Assembly: GCF_024509055.1 (NCBI RefSeq)
Contig: NZ_JANINM010000208.1
Coordinates: 1 to 42,719, forward strand
Source of the DNA: Mesorhizobium sp.
GTDB taxonomy: Bacteria > Pseudomonadota > Alphaproteobacteria > Rhizobiales > Rhizobiaceae
Length of the DNA: 42,719 nucleotides
Direction: 5' to 3'
A program made the position numbers and the translations under genes. This document shows positions 26,808 through 34,324 of this stretch, one piece after another. Numbering within the stretch: the first letter of the stretch is position 1; every line of letters starts with the position of its first letter. The notes beneath the pieces are model-generated. The model worked only from the letters and a program-made list of their open reading frames with translations, was not told where the DNA came from and did no database searches.

Positions 26808-28358
26808 ATGGTTGACAATGCTGCACGCGACAGACGCGAACGCCGGCGTGGACGCACGGGCGAGGCCGGCACCGAGTCGAGCCGCCACACCGACTATCGC
26901 TCGCTGAAGAACCCGTTCCTGCCGCAGCCGGTCTTCTCGGACGACCAGGTCGCCGCGATCCACGACACCGCGCTGCGCGTCCTGGAAGAGCTCGGCATCA
27001 AGGTGCTGCTGCCCGAAGCCCGCGCCATCTTTGCCAAGGCCGGCGCGCTGGTCGACGAGGACAGCCAGATGGTGCGCATCGGCCGCGACATCGTCACGGC
27101 GGCGCTTGCCTCGGCGCCCCGCTCGATCCCGACGCGTGCCGGCGACCGCTCCCGCGATCTCGACATCGAGCTCGGCACCATGACCTTCCTCGCCGGTTGC
27201 GGCGCGCCCAACGTCACCGACCTGGAGCGCGGCCGGCGGCCGGGCACGCTCGCCGCCTTCGAGGACTTCATTCGCCTGGTGCAGCATTTCGACGTGCTGC
27301 ACATGCTCGGCCCCTGCATCGAGCCACAGGATGTCGACAACCGCTTCCGCCACTACGCCGTCAACCGCGCGCAACTGACGCTGTCCGACAAGCTGCCCTT
27401 CGTCTTCGCCCGCGGCACGCCGCAGGTTGAGGACGGTTTTGAGATGATCAGGCTGGCGCGCGGCATCTCCGAGGATGAATTCCGAGCTGCCGCGCATTGC
27501 TACACCGTCATCAACACCAACTCGCCACGCCAACTCGACATCCCGATGGCGCAAGGCATCATCGATTTCGCGCGCGCCGGGCAGGTGTCGATCATCACGC
27601 CCTTCTGCCTGGCCGGCGCCATGGCGCCGATCACGGTCGCCGGCGCGCTGACGCTGCAGCATGCGGAGGCGCTGGCCGGCTTGACGCTTGCCCAGGCCGT
27701 GCGTCCCGGCGCGCCGGTGATCTACGGCTCATTCTCCTCCAATGTCGACATGAAGTCCGGCGCGCCGGCCTTCGGCACGCCCGAGCACGTCAAGGCGACG
27801 CTGGGGGCAGGCCAGCTTGCGCGCTTCACCGGCTTGCCCTGGCGCTCGGGCGGCGGCAGCGCCGCCAACATTTCGGACGCTCAGGCAGCGCATGAGACGC
27901 AGTTCGCCCTGTGGGGTTCGGTGCTTGCCGGCGCCACCGTCTGTATCCATGCCGCCGGCTGGCTGGAAGGCGGCCTCAGTGTCTCCTTCGAGAAGCTGAT
28001 CACCGATATCGAGGCGCTGCAGACCGTTGCCGAGCTCTGCGCCAGGACGCCTGGCGACGCCGACGCAATCGGCTTCGATGCCATCGCGGAAGTCCAGCCC
28101 GGCGGCCACTTCTTCTCGGCCGCCCACACCATGACGCGCTACCGCACCGCCTTCTACGAGCCGCTGGTTGCCGACTGGTCGAATTTCGGCAACTGGACGC
28201 AGGCCGGTTCCAAGACCGCCACCGAGCGCGCAACCGGCGTCTGGAAGCGGATTGTTTCCGATTTCCAGCCGCCGGCATCCGCCATCGCCACTGCCGGCAT
28301 GCTCGACGACTTCATAGCAAGGCGCACTGAGGAGGGCGGCGCGCTGCCGGTTTCGTAG
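26808..28358 (+). CDS. MttB-superfamily (trimethylamine methyltransferase family) protein, non-pyrrolysine
   Basis: A 516-residue member of the trimethylamine:corrinoid methyltransferase superfamily. Family segments include SDDQVAAIHDTALRVLEELG, the barrel region TPFCLAGAMAPITVAGALTL and AVRPGAPVIYGSFSSNVDMK, and the C-terminal GGHFFSAAHTMTRYRTAFYEP. The frame has no in-frame TAG, so it is not a pyrrolysine enzyme; such members (for example glycine betaine methyltransferase MtgB) demethylate quaternary amines using a corrinoid protein. No corrinoid-protein gene is visible nearby. The Arg-rich N-terminal ~25 residues are variable. Ribosome binding site GGGAGG lies just before the ATG at 26808, 12 bp after the oxidoreductase stop. 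Likely the first demethylation step of the same pathway. Confidence 0.9.
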   Translation: MVDNAARDRRERRRGRTGEAGTESSRHTDYRSLKNPFLPQPVFSDDQVAAIHDTALRVLEELGIKVLLPEARAIFAKAGALVDEDSQMVRIGRDIVTAALASAPRSIPTRAGDRSRDLDIELGTMTFLAGCGAPNVTDLERGRRPGTLAAFEDFIRLVQHFDVLHMLGPCIEPQDVDNRFRHYAVNRAQLTLSDKLPFVFARGTPQVEDGFEMIRLARGISEDEFRAAAHCYTVINTNSPRQLDIPMAQGIIDFARAGQVSIITPFCLAGAMAPITVAGALTLQHAEALAGLTLAQAVRPGAPVIYGSFSSNVDMKSGAPAFGTPEHVKATLGAGQLARFTGLPWRSGGGSAANISDAQAAHETQFALWGSVLAGATVCIHAAGWLEGGLSVSFEKLITDIEALQTVAELCARTPGDADAIGFDAIAEVQPGGHFFSAAHTMTRYRTAFYEPLVADWSNFGNWTQAGSKTATERATGVWKRIVSDFQPPASAIATAGMLDDFIARRTEEGGALPVS

Positions 28359-28502
28359 TGCCGAAAACGTAATATTATCGAGACCTTCGCCGTTCACGCT
28401 ACAGTCGCGGCGATTCGTGATCTGGCATCGGATCGCGGTCGCGGTTACGTTGCCAGCTCTTGCGGGTGACGATGCGAAGGACTTGTTGGCGATGGACGGG
28501 AA

Positions 28503-28910
28503 ATGACGGCGCCTGGCGATCTCATGCAGGCCTTGTTCCTGAGGCTGAAGAGCGACGCGTCGCTGTCGGCGCTGCTCGGTGGAGCGGGTCTGCTCGAACG
28601 CGCCAGCGACAAGGCGGCTTTTCCGCATGTCACCTATGGCCGGACCAGCGCCTTCAATCTGGAAACAGGCGCCGACAACGACAATGACCAGCTTGTCACC
28701 TTCCACATCTGGTCGAAAACCCAGGGTGAGGCGGAGACGCGCCTGATCATGGACAGCATCGGGGCGAGGCTGGACGGCGCGGCGCTGTCAATCGGCCCGC
28801 GCGGCCAGACCCGCCTGTCGCTGGAATTCGCCGAGGCGCGTTACGACGAGGACCTTGCGGTTCATCACGGCTTGATGCGCTTTCGCGCGCTCACGCAGGA
28901 TGCCGCCTGA
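28503..28910 (+). CDS. DUF3168 domain-containing protein (phage/GTA tail-completion type), orphan
   Basis: A 135-residue protein matching DUF3168: LMQALFLRLKSDASLSALLGG at the start, FPHVTYGRTSAFNLETG, NDQLVTFHIWSKTQGEAETRLIMDSIGARLDG and a closing strand. In tailed phages and in the Rhodobacter-type gene transfer agent (GTA) cluster, proteins of this family sit between the head-tail connector and tail-tube genes and are thought to complete the tail. Here no other phage or GTA gene is present on either side. It follows the MttB-like gene by 144 bp and converges with the SnoaL-like gene. It may be a relocated GTA component, a remnant, or a protein with another role. Confidence 0.85.
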   Translation: MTAPGDLMQALFLRLKSDASLSALLGGAGLLERASDKAAFPHVTYGRTSAFNLETGADNDNDQLVTFHIWSKTQGEAETRLIMDSIGARLDGAALSIGPRGQTRLSLEFAEARYDEDLAVHHGLMRFRALTQDAA

Positions 28911-28926
28911 AAGGTCGGCGCCGGAG

Positions 28927-29331
28927 TCAGAGCTGCGCCTGGATGGCGGCCTTGTCGATGACTGACCAGACCTCGCATATCTTTCCGTCCTGGAACTCGT
29001 AGAAGACGTTCTCGGCAAACGAAATGCGCTTGCCGTTGACCGGCAGGCCGAACAGCATGCCTTTGGGCTGGCAGTCGAAATGCAGGCGGCTGGCGACGCG
29101 CGGTGGCTCGCAAACCAGCAGCTCGATTTTGAACCGAAGGTCGGGAATGGCCTGGAAATCGCCCTCCAGCATGCCGCGGTAGCCCGAACGCCCGATCGTC
29201 TCGCCATTATACTGGACCTTTTCGCCGACGAACCGGCCGAGATTGGTCCAGTCCTGCGCGTTCAGGCAGGCGATGTAACCCCGGTAGAGATCGGCAAGAT
29301 CGTCATTCGTCATCGCGTTTCCCATAGTCAT
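28927..29331 (-). CDS. SnoaL-like / NTF2-fold ester cyclase family protein
   Basis: A 134-residue single-domain protein with the SnoaL/NTF2 cone fold pattern: LADLYRGYIACLNAQDWTNL, then YRGMLEGDFQAIPDLRFKIE and a C-terminal FYEFQDGKICEVWSVIDKAAIQ. Annotated relatives are ester cyclases or limonene-epoxide-hydrolase-like proteins; most have no known substrate. The start is ambiguous between ATG at 29331, 29325 and 29313. A perfect 18-bp palindrome begins 10 bp upstream of the first ATG. It converges with the DUF3168 gene, 16 bp apart. Confidence 0.85.
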   Translation of the reverse strand: MTMGNAMTNDDLADLYRGYIACLNAQDWTNLGRFVGEKVQYNGETIGRSGYRGMLEGDFQAIPDLRFKIELLVCEPPRVASRLHFDCQPKGMLFGLPVNGKRISFAENVFYEFQDGKICEVWSVIDKAAIQAQL

Positions 29332-29565
29332 GGCGTTCTACTGCCCTAGCTAGGGCAGGGATAGCGGATCGGCATCCCAAATCGGCACCCCAAAAGGCGT
29401 AGCGGGGCAGCCGATTTTGCGGTTATGAATTCGACGCTTGGCCTAAGGGGCATTGGCCGGCATGATCGCGGTTTTCGTCACGCGTTTAGGGGGTAGGGCG
29501 GCCATGGATTCTCGACTGATCACCGTTCATTTCACGTTCAGCACGGATGCGTTAGAACCGTGATC
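29332..29565. promoter_or_regulatory. Divergent intergenic region with an 18-bp perfect palindrome
   Basis: Holds promoters for the SnoaL-like gene (minus) and the FeuN-like gene (plus). CTGCCCTAGCTAGGGCAG at 29341-29358 is a perfect palindrome close to the SnoaL-like start, either an operator or a leader hairpin. A second inverted repeat, AAATCGGC (29379-29386) / GCCGATTT (29410-29417), encloses a further CCCC/GGGG pair. At 29460-29477 GCATGATCGCGGTTTTCG resembles a deleted form of repeat copy D. No gene seen. Confidence 0.5.
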
Positions 29566-29865
29566 ATGAAAACGTTCCGCTCCCATCTCCGCACCGCGAT
29601 ACTGGCGCTTGCCGCAGCCGGCCCTTTCGTGTCGCAGGCGACGGCTGAGCAGGCCGTCGACCCGACGGCCGACCAGCCCATCGTGGTGGCCGCCGGTGAC
29701 TGCTACGCCATCGGTCAGCAGGTGGCCGCTGAGAATGGCGGCACGCTGGCCAAGGCCTCGCAGGCGACGCGCGGCGGCCAGCAGGTCTGCGTCGTGGTCG
29801 TGCTGGTGCCCGGCAAGGACGGGCAGCGTCCGCGCCGCTCGGAGATCGTCGTTCCACTGAACTGA
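29566..29865 (+). CDS. feuN: FeuN-like small periplasmic protein
   Basis: A 99-residue protein with a Sec signal peptide (LRTAILALAAAGPFVSQATA, cleavage near residue 27) and a small domain containing DCYAIGQQVAAENGGTLAKA and GGQQVCVVVVLVPG with two cysteines. Directly upstream of a FeuP/FeuQ-like pair, this matches FeuN of Sinorhizobium meliloti, a small periplasmic protein that restrains FeuQ kinase activity. The identification rests on position, size, signal peptide and two cysteines; I could not align sequences. The ATG at 29566 is preferred over the GTG at 29560. It ends 65 bp before feuP. Confidence 0.7.
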   Translation: MKTFRSHLRTAILALAAAGPFVSQATAEQAVDPTADQPIVVAAGDCYAIGQQVAAENGGTLAKASQATRGGQQVCVVVVLVPGKDGQRPRRSEIVVPLN

Positions 29866-29930
29866 CTAGGCTGAAGTTTCCCAGGCCGGCGGAATCGGCC
29901 TATATCTCTCCCCTCAACAGGCTACAAATC

Positions 29931-30596
29931 ATGCGCGTGCTCGTCGTCGAGGATGACAAGGATCTCAACCGGCAGATCGGTGATGCTCTGGTCGACGCCG
30001 GCTATGTCGTCGACCGCGCTTATGACGGCGAAGAGGGGCATTTCCTGGGCGATACAGAGCCCTATGACGCCGTCGTGCTCGATATCGGCCTGCCGCAGAT
30101 GGACGGCATAAGCGTGGTCGAGCGCTGGCGTCGCGGCGGCCGCAAGATGCCGGTACTGATCCTCACCGCGCGCGACCGGTGGAGCGACAAGGTCGCCGGC
30201 ATCGACGCGGGCGCCGACGACTATGTCACCAAGCCCTTCCACATCGAGGAGGTGCTGGCTCGCGTCAGGGCGCTGATCCGCCGCGCCGCCGGGCATGCCT
30301 CGTCCGAGCTCACCTGCGGTCCGCTGAGGCTCGACACCAAGGCTTCCAAGGCCGATGTCGACGGCGTGCCGCTGAAGCTGACCTCGCACGAGTTCCGGCT
30401 GCTCGCCTACCTGATGCACCACATGGGCAATGTCGTGTCGCGCACTGAGCTGGTCGAGCATCTCTACGATCAGGATTTCGACCGCGATTCCAACACCATC
30501 GAGGTTTTTGTCGGCCGGCTTCGCAAGAAGATGGGCATCGACATGATCGAAACCGTGCGTGGCATGGGCTATCGCATGCGTGAGCCGGAGGCGTGA
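29931..30596 (+). CDS. feuP: FeuP-like OmpR/PhoB-family response regulator
   Basis: A 221-residue response regulator. The receiver domain has the acidic pair Glu7-Asp8-Asp9, phospho-acceptor Asp51 (VVLDIGLPQMDG), Thr79 and Lys101 (TKPFH). The C-terminal winged helix has LKLTSHEFRLLAYLMHHMG and DRDSNTIEVFVGRLRKKMG. Sequence and context match FeuP, which in rhizobia activates genes for cyclic glucan export (ndvA) and osmoadaptation. It is in an operon with the FeuQ-like kinase, whose frame overlaps its 3' end. Confidence 0.88.
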   Translation: MRVLVVEDDKDLNRQIGDALVDAGYVVDRAYDGEEGHFLGDTEPYDAVVLDIGLPQMDGISVVERWRRGGRKMPVLILTARDRWSDKVAGIDAGADDYVTKPFHIEEVLARVRALIRRAAGHASSELTCGPLRLDTKASKADVDGVPLKLTSHEFRLLAYLMHHMGNVVSRTELVEHLYDQDFDRDSNTIEVFVGRLRKKMGIDMIETVRGMGYRMREPEA

Positions 30597-32007
30597 CTCG
30601 GAACCGCTGACGCCAATCGTTAGGACGCGGCTTTCGAGGCTGCGGCTCTTGCCGCGCTCGCTGACCTTCCGCGTTATCGGCTTTTCCACCGTCTGGGCCA
30701 TCCTGACGCTGGTGGTCATCTTCACGCTCATCACCACGCTCTACCGCCAGGCCAGCGAGCGGGGCTTTGAAAGCCTGCTTTCGGCGCATCTGTTCAATCT
30801 GATCGGCTCGGTCGGCATCTCGGACAATGGCGCGCTCACCGGCTCGCCGGACCTCGGCGACCTGCGCTTTTCCGAGCCGAATTCCGGCTGGTACTGGTCG
30901 GTGGAGCCGGCCTCGGAAGGGGTCCATGGCGAGCTCCATTCGTCCTCGATGACGACTTCGATCCTGTCGCCGAGCGTCGCCGAGGTCCCGTTCAACTCGA
31001 ACTTCCAGCGCAGCTACGCCACCGAGGGCATCCATGGCGAGGAATTGCAGGTGTTCGAAAGCGAGTTCGTGCTCGATGCCAAGAACCGTGCCGCGCGCTT
31101 CCGCGTCATGGGCAATCATACCGAGCTCGAACAGGAGATCGCCAGCTTCCAGCGTCGCCTTCTCACCTACCTGTCTCTCTTCGGCGTCGGCATGATCGCC
31201 ATCAACGCCATCGCCATCCTGCTCGGCCTGCAGCCATTGCGCCGCGTGCGCAATGCGCTTGCCATGGTGCGCGAGGGCACCGCGCAGCGGCTCGATGGGC
31301 GCTTTCCCGCCGAGATCGAGCCTTTGGCCAACGAGACCAACGCGCTGATCGAGAACAACAGGCGCATCGTCGAACGCTCGCGCACGCAGGTCGGCAACCT
31401 CGCCCACTCGCTGAAGACGCCGCTGGCGGTGCTCATCAATGAGGGCCGGGCGCTTGGCGGCGCCAAGGGCCAGCTTATCGCCGAGCAGGCTGCCTCGATG
31501 CAGAAGCAGGTCGACCACTACCTGCAGCGCGCCCGCGTCGCCGCGCAGCGAGACAGCGTCGTTTTCCGCACGCCCGTTTCGCCGCTGGTCGAGCGCATGG
31601 TGCGCGTGTTGCAAAAGCTCAACCCACAGGTGAAACTGACGCTGGCGTTGCCGCCGGCCGAGATCGTCTTTGCCGGCGAGCGCGAGGATCTTGAGGAATT
31701 GCTTGGCAACCTGCTCGACAATGCCGTGAAATGGGCCAAAGCTTCTGTTTTTGTCTCTGTCGCCACGGTTCCGGGAAGCGCCGGCCTGTTCGAGATCGTT
31801 ATTGAGGACGACGGCCCGGGCATTCCCGAGGACAAGGCGCGCGAGGCGCTGAAGCGAGGCAGGCGCCTCGACGAGACGAAGCCCGGTACCGGGCTTGGGC
31901 TCGCCATTGTAGCCGACCTCGTCAACGAGTATGGAGGCGCCCTGGCGCTGGAACGATCCGGCATGGGCGGCTTGAGGGCGGTGGTTGGATTGCGGAGCCT
32001 CCAGTGA
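30580..32007 (+). CDS. feuQ: FeuQ-like (PhoQ-type) sensor histidine kinase
   Basis: A membrane kinase of about 475 residues with two spans (IGFSTVWAILTLVVIFTLI and FGVGMIAINAIAILLG) bracketing a periplasmic sensor of about 150 residues, then a HAMP-like linker, a HisKA domain with GNLAHSLKTPLAVLINEG (phospho-His) of the PhoQ kind, and HATPase motifs LGNLLDNAVKW, IEDDGPGIPED and GTGLGLAIVADL. Predicted partner of the FeuP-like regulator and target of the FeuN-like protein in the periplasm. The start is uncertain: no ATG is in frame; GTG at 30580 is used and overlaps feuP by 17 nt, while a TTG at 30649 is also possible. Confidence 0.88.
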   Translation: MSRRRDSEPLTPIVRTRLSRLRLLPRSLTFRVIGFSTVWAILTLVVIFTLITTLYRQASERGFESLLSAHLFNLIGSVGISDNGALTGSPDLGDLRFSEPNSGWYWSVEPASEGVHGELHSSSMTTSILSPSVAEVPFNSNFQRSYATEGIHGEELQVFESEFVLDAKNRAARFRVMGNHTELEQEIASFQRRLLTYLSLFGVGMIAINAIAILLGLQPLRRVRNALAMVREGTAQRLDGRFPAEIEPLANETNALIENNRRIVERSRTQVGNLAHSLKTPLAVLINEGRALGGAKGQLIAEQAASMQKQVDHYLQRARVAAQRDSVVFRTPVSPLVERMVRVLQKLNPQVKLTLALPPAEIVFAGEREDLEELLGNLLDNAVKWAKASVFVSVATVPGSAGLFEIVIEDDGPGIPEDKAREALKRGRRLDETKPGTGLGLAIVADLVNEYGGALALERSGMGGLRAVVGLRSLQ

Positions 32008-32135
32008 TGAATCCCATTGATTTCCGCGCGGCGGCGCGCGGCCAAATTTCCGACAAATATCAATACTATGGCCTCGACATCCTCCCCGATGACGCGGCCC
32101 CCAGCTCATCCTGCTCAAGAGAACCGGTTGTTGGC

Positions 32136-32573
32136 ATGAAGATTCGCGTCGCGCTCGTTTCCGCCCTGCTGGCCGTTTCCGGCTGCACCACAATGGGCAA
32201 AGGCGGGCCAGGCTCCCCCGCCACGCCCGTCTCCACCCTGCCCTCCGGCGGCAAGGTCTCGACCAGCATCGTCTCTGCGATGAATGGAGGGCTCATCGGC
32301 GGATCGATCGGCTCGGGCCTGAGCGATGCCGAGAAACGCAAGGGGCTCGAGGCCGAGTATAAGGCGCTGGAATACAACACCAGCGGCCAGAAGGTAACGT
32401 GGAAGGGCGACAGCGCCAACCACTATGGTGAGGTCGTCGCGGCCCAGCCTTACCGGGTCGGCTCGCAGGACTGCCGCCAATACACGCATACCGTCTATAC
32501 CGGCGGCGCCGGCACTACCGCGCGCGGCACCGCCTGCCGCAATGCCGACGGCAGCTGGACGCCGCTGACCTGA
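32136..32573 (+). CDS. 17-kDa surface-antigen-like outer-membrane lipoprotein
   Basis: A 145-residue lipoprotein: signal peptide ending in the lipobox VSGC (Cys19), a short Pro/Gly/Ser linker, a glycine-zipper segment ([13 protein letters not shown]) and a C-terminal antigen domain with [19 protein letters not shown]. It resembles the Rickettsia 17-kDa surface antigen family common in alphaproteobacteria, with outer-membrane attachment predicted. I took the ATG at 32136, since the longer frame from 32004 has no signal before residue 45. It lies between feuQ and ccmI and is probably transcribed separately. Confidence 0.88.
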   Translation: MKIRVALVSALLAVSGCTTMGKGGPGSPATPVSTLPSGGKVSTSIVSAMNGGLIGGSIGSGLSDAEKRKGLEAEYKALEYNTSGQKVTWKGDSANHYGEVVAAQPYRVGSQDCRQYTHTVYTGGAGTTARGTACRNADGSWTPLT

Positions 32574-32688
32574 CGCTTTTGGGGCGGCGCTTGAACCGCC
32601 GCCGACAACCACCGGGGACGCGGCGCCGTCAAAGCGTCGCAGGATGCCTGTGTTGGCAGGGCAGGGCTCTGCCTTTATTGGAATAGCC

Positions 32689-33822
32689 ATGCTGTTCTGG
32701 GTCATAGCCGCAATCCTCACGCTGGGCGCCAGCCTGGCGGTGCTTTTGCCGCTGGCCGGCGGCCAGAAAGGCGCGTCCAGCGCCGGCGATCACGACCTCG
32801 AAGTCTATCGCGACCAACTTTCCGAGCTCGACCGTGACATGGCGCGCGGGCTGATCCAGCCGGGCGAAGCGGAAGAAGCGCGCGCCGAGATCGGCCGCCG
32901 CATCCTGCGCCTCGGCGGGGCGGCGCCCTACAGCGAGGCGTCACGTCCCTCGCGGACCGCAAGGCTGATTGCCAGCGCCGCCGTTCTGGCCGTGCCGCTG
33001 GTGAGCTGGGGACTTTATGGCGTGCTGGGCTCTCCCGACCTGCCTTCGCAACCGCTGGCCGAGCGGCTTGCCAAGAACCCGGCCGATTCCTCGGTCGATG
33101 AATTGGTGGCCCGCGCAGAGGCCCACCTCACCGCCAATCCTTCCGACGGCAAGGGCTGGGACGTGCTGGCGCCGATCTATCTGCGCCTGCAGCGCTATCC
33201 CGACGCCGTGACCGCCTATCGCAATGCCATCCGCCTCGATGGCGACAGCGCCTCCCGCCGCGCCGGCCTCGGCGAGGCGATCGCCAACGCCGCCGGCGGT
33301 GTCGTTTCGGCCGATGCTCAGGAGGCGTTCGAAGCGGCGCTGAAGCTCGACCCCGCCAACGCCAAGGCAAGCTTCTACCTGGCGATGGGCCTGGCCCAGG
33401 AGGGCAGGAAGGCCGAAGCTGTCGCCGCCTGGCAAAAGATGCTCGGCCAGCTTGCGCCGGACTCGCCCTGGCGCGGCGCCGTCCAGCAGGCGCTCGCCCA
33501 GGCGGGCGAACCTGCGGTCGCGGCGGGCGCGCCGGCCAATGGCCCCGACGCACAGCAGGTCGAGGCGGCGCAGCAGATGTCGCCGCAAGACCGGCAGGCG
33601 ATGATCCAGACCATGGTCGCCAGCCTCGACGACAGGCTGAAGCAAAATCCCCGCGACGAGGAAGGATGGATGCGGCTCATTCGTTCCTATGTGGTGCTCG
33701 GCAAGGCGGACCAGGCGCGCGATGCGCTGGGTCGTGCTGTAGCAGTCTTCGGCGCGGACAGCCCGGAGGCGAAGAAATTCACCGCCTTTGCCGCCTCGCT
33801 TGGCGTGACGGCGACGGAGTAG
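32689..33822 (+). CDS. ccmI: Cytochrome c maturation protein CcmI (CycH)
   Basis: A 377-residue bitopic inner-membrane protein that chaperones apocytochrome c to the haem lyase. Two spans ([21 protein letters not shown] and [20 protein letters not shown]) flank the cytoplasmic loop [19 protein letters not shown], typical of CcmI. The periplasmic part holds TPR-like repeats (about 140-340, for example [19 protein letters not shown] and [20 protein letters not shown]). Start ATG at 32689 places the first span at residue 1; the frame upstream is not family-like. First gene of ccmIEFH (rhizobial cycHJKL); ccmE follows 3 nt after the stop. Confidence 0.95.
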   Translation: MLFWVIAAILTLGASLAVLLPLAGGQKGASSAGDHDLEVYRDQLSELDRDMARGLIQPGEAEEARAEIGRRILRLGGAAPYSEASRPSRTARLIASAAVLAVPLVSWGLYGVLGSPDLPSQPLAERLAKNPADSSVDELVARAEAHLTANPSDGKGWDVLAPIYLRLQRYPDAVTAYRNAIRLDGDSASRRAGLGEAIANAAGGVVSADAQEAFEAALKLDPANAKASFYLAMGLAQEGRKAEAVAAWQKMLGQLAPDSPWRGAVQQALAQAGEPAVAAGAPANGPDAQQVEAAQQMSPQDRQAMIQTMVASLDDRLKQNPRDEEGWMRLIRSYVVLGKADQARDALGRAVAVFGADSPEAKKFTAFAASLGVTATE

Positions 33823-33825
33823 AGG

Positions 33826-34269
33826 ATGACGCGCAAGCAGAAGCGATTGTCGGTGATCCTGGCGGGGCTGGCCTTCCTCGGCGCCGCCGCCGGGCTGACC
33901 TTCTACGCGCTGGGCCAGAAGGCCTCCTATTTCTACATGCCGGCCGATCTCGCCACGGCAACAGTCCAGCCCGGCCAGCGCATCCGTCTCGGCGGCCTCG
34001 TCGAGAAAGGCACCATCGTGCGCGGGCAGGGCGCGACCGTGGCCTTCTCGGTCACCGACAAGCAGAAATCGGTCAAGGTCACCTATACCGGCATCCTGCC
34101 CGACCTGTTCCGCGAAGAGCAGGGCGTCATCACAGAGGGCACGTTCGGCCCGGACGGCGTCTTTGTCGCCGACAGCGTTCTGGCCAAGCATGACGAGCGC
34201 TACATGCCCAAGGAAGTCGCCGATGGCCTGAAGGCCAAGGGTGTCTGGCAGGAAAGCAAGAGCGAATGA
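33826..34269 (+). CDS. ccmE: Cytochrome c haem chaperone CcmE (CycJ)
   Basis: A 147-residue membrane-anchored protein that binds haem covalently and hands it to the CcmF haem lyase. An N-terminal anchor ([24 protein letters not shown]) is followed by an OB-fold domain ([36 protein letters not shown]) and the haem site [20 protein letters not shown], with the His that attaches haem and the ligand Tyr four residues later. It is 3 nt after ccmI, and a palindromic repeat (copy C) fills the gap to ccmF, the only break in this otherwise compact operon. Confidence 0.96.
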   Translation: MTRKQKRLSVILAGLAFLGAAAGLTFYALGQKASYFYMPADLATATVQPGQRIRLGGLVEKGTIVRGQGATVAFSVTDKQKSVKVTYTGILPDLFREEQGVITEGTFGPDGVFVADSVLAKHDERYMPKEVADGLKAKGVWQESKSE

Positions 34270-34314
34270 GCAGGTTCCGCAAAAGTGCAACGCGGTTTTG
34301 CGGCCAGAACCTGC
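34270..34314 (+). repeat. Palindromic repeat copy C, inside the ccm operon
   Basis: Outer arms GCAGGTTC (34270-34277) / GAACCTGC (34307-34314) and inner arms CCGCAAAA (34277-34284) / TTTTGCGG (34296-34303, C34277 shared). The 19-nt core from AAAA to TTTT has the same spacing as in copies A, B and D, though the arms differ and still pair. It begins at the base right after the ccmE stop codon and ends 10 bp before the ccmF start, so it lies in the ccm transcript and could modulate ccmF translation or processing. Confidence 0.75.
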
Positions 34315-34324
34315 GGCAAGACGG

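Noticed and set aside
26319..27662. 447-codon minus-strand open frame opposite the demethylation operon
   Set aside because: Spans the junction of two well-supported plus-strand genes and has no domain.
26808..28358. Pyrrolysine-type MttB
   Set aside because: The frame has no internal TAG, so no amber-encoded pyrrolysine is possible; it is a non-Pyl superfamily member.
28503..28910. Prophage or gene transfer agent cluster around the DUF3168 gene
   Set aside because: No terminase, portal, capsid, protease or other tail gene lies on either side; only the single gene is phage-like.
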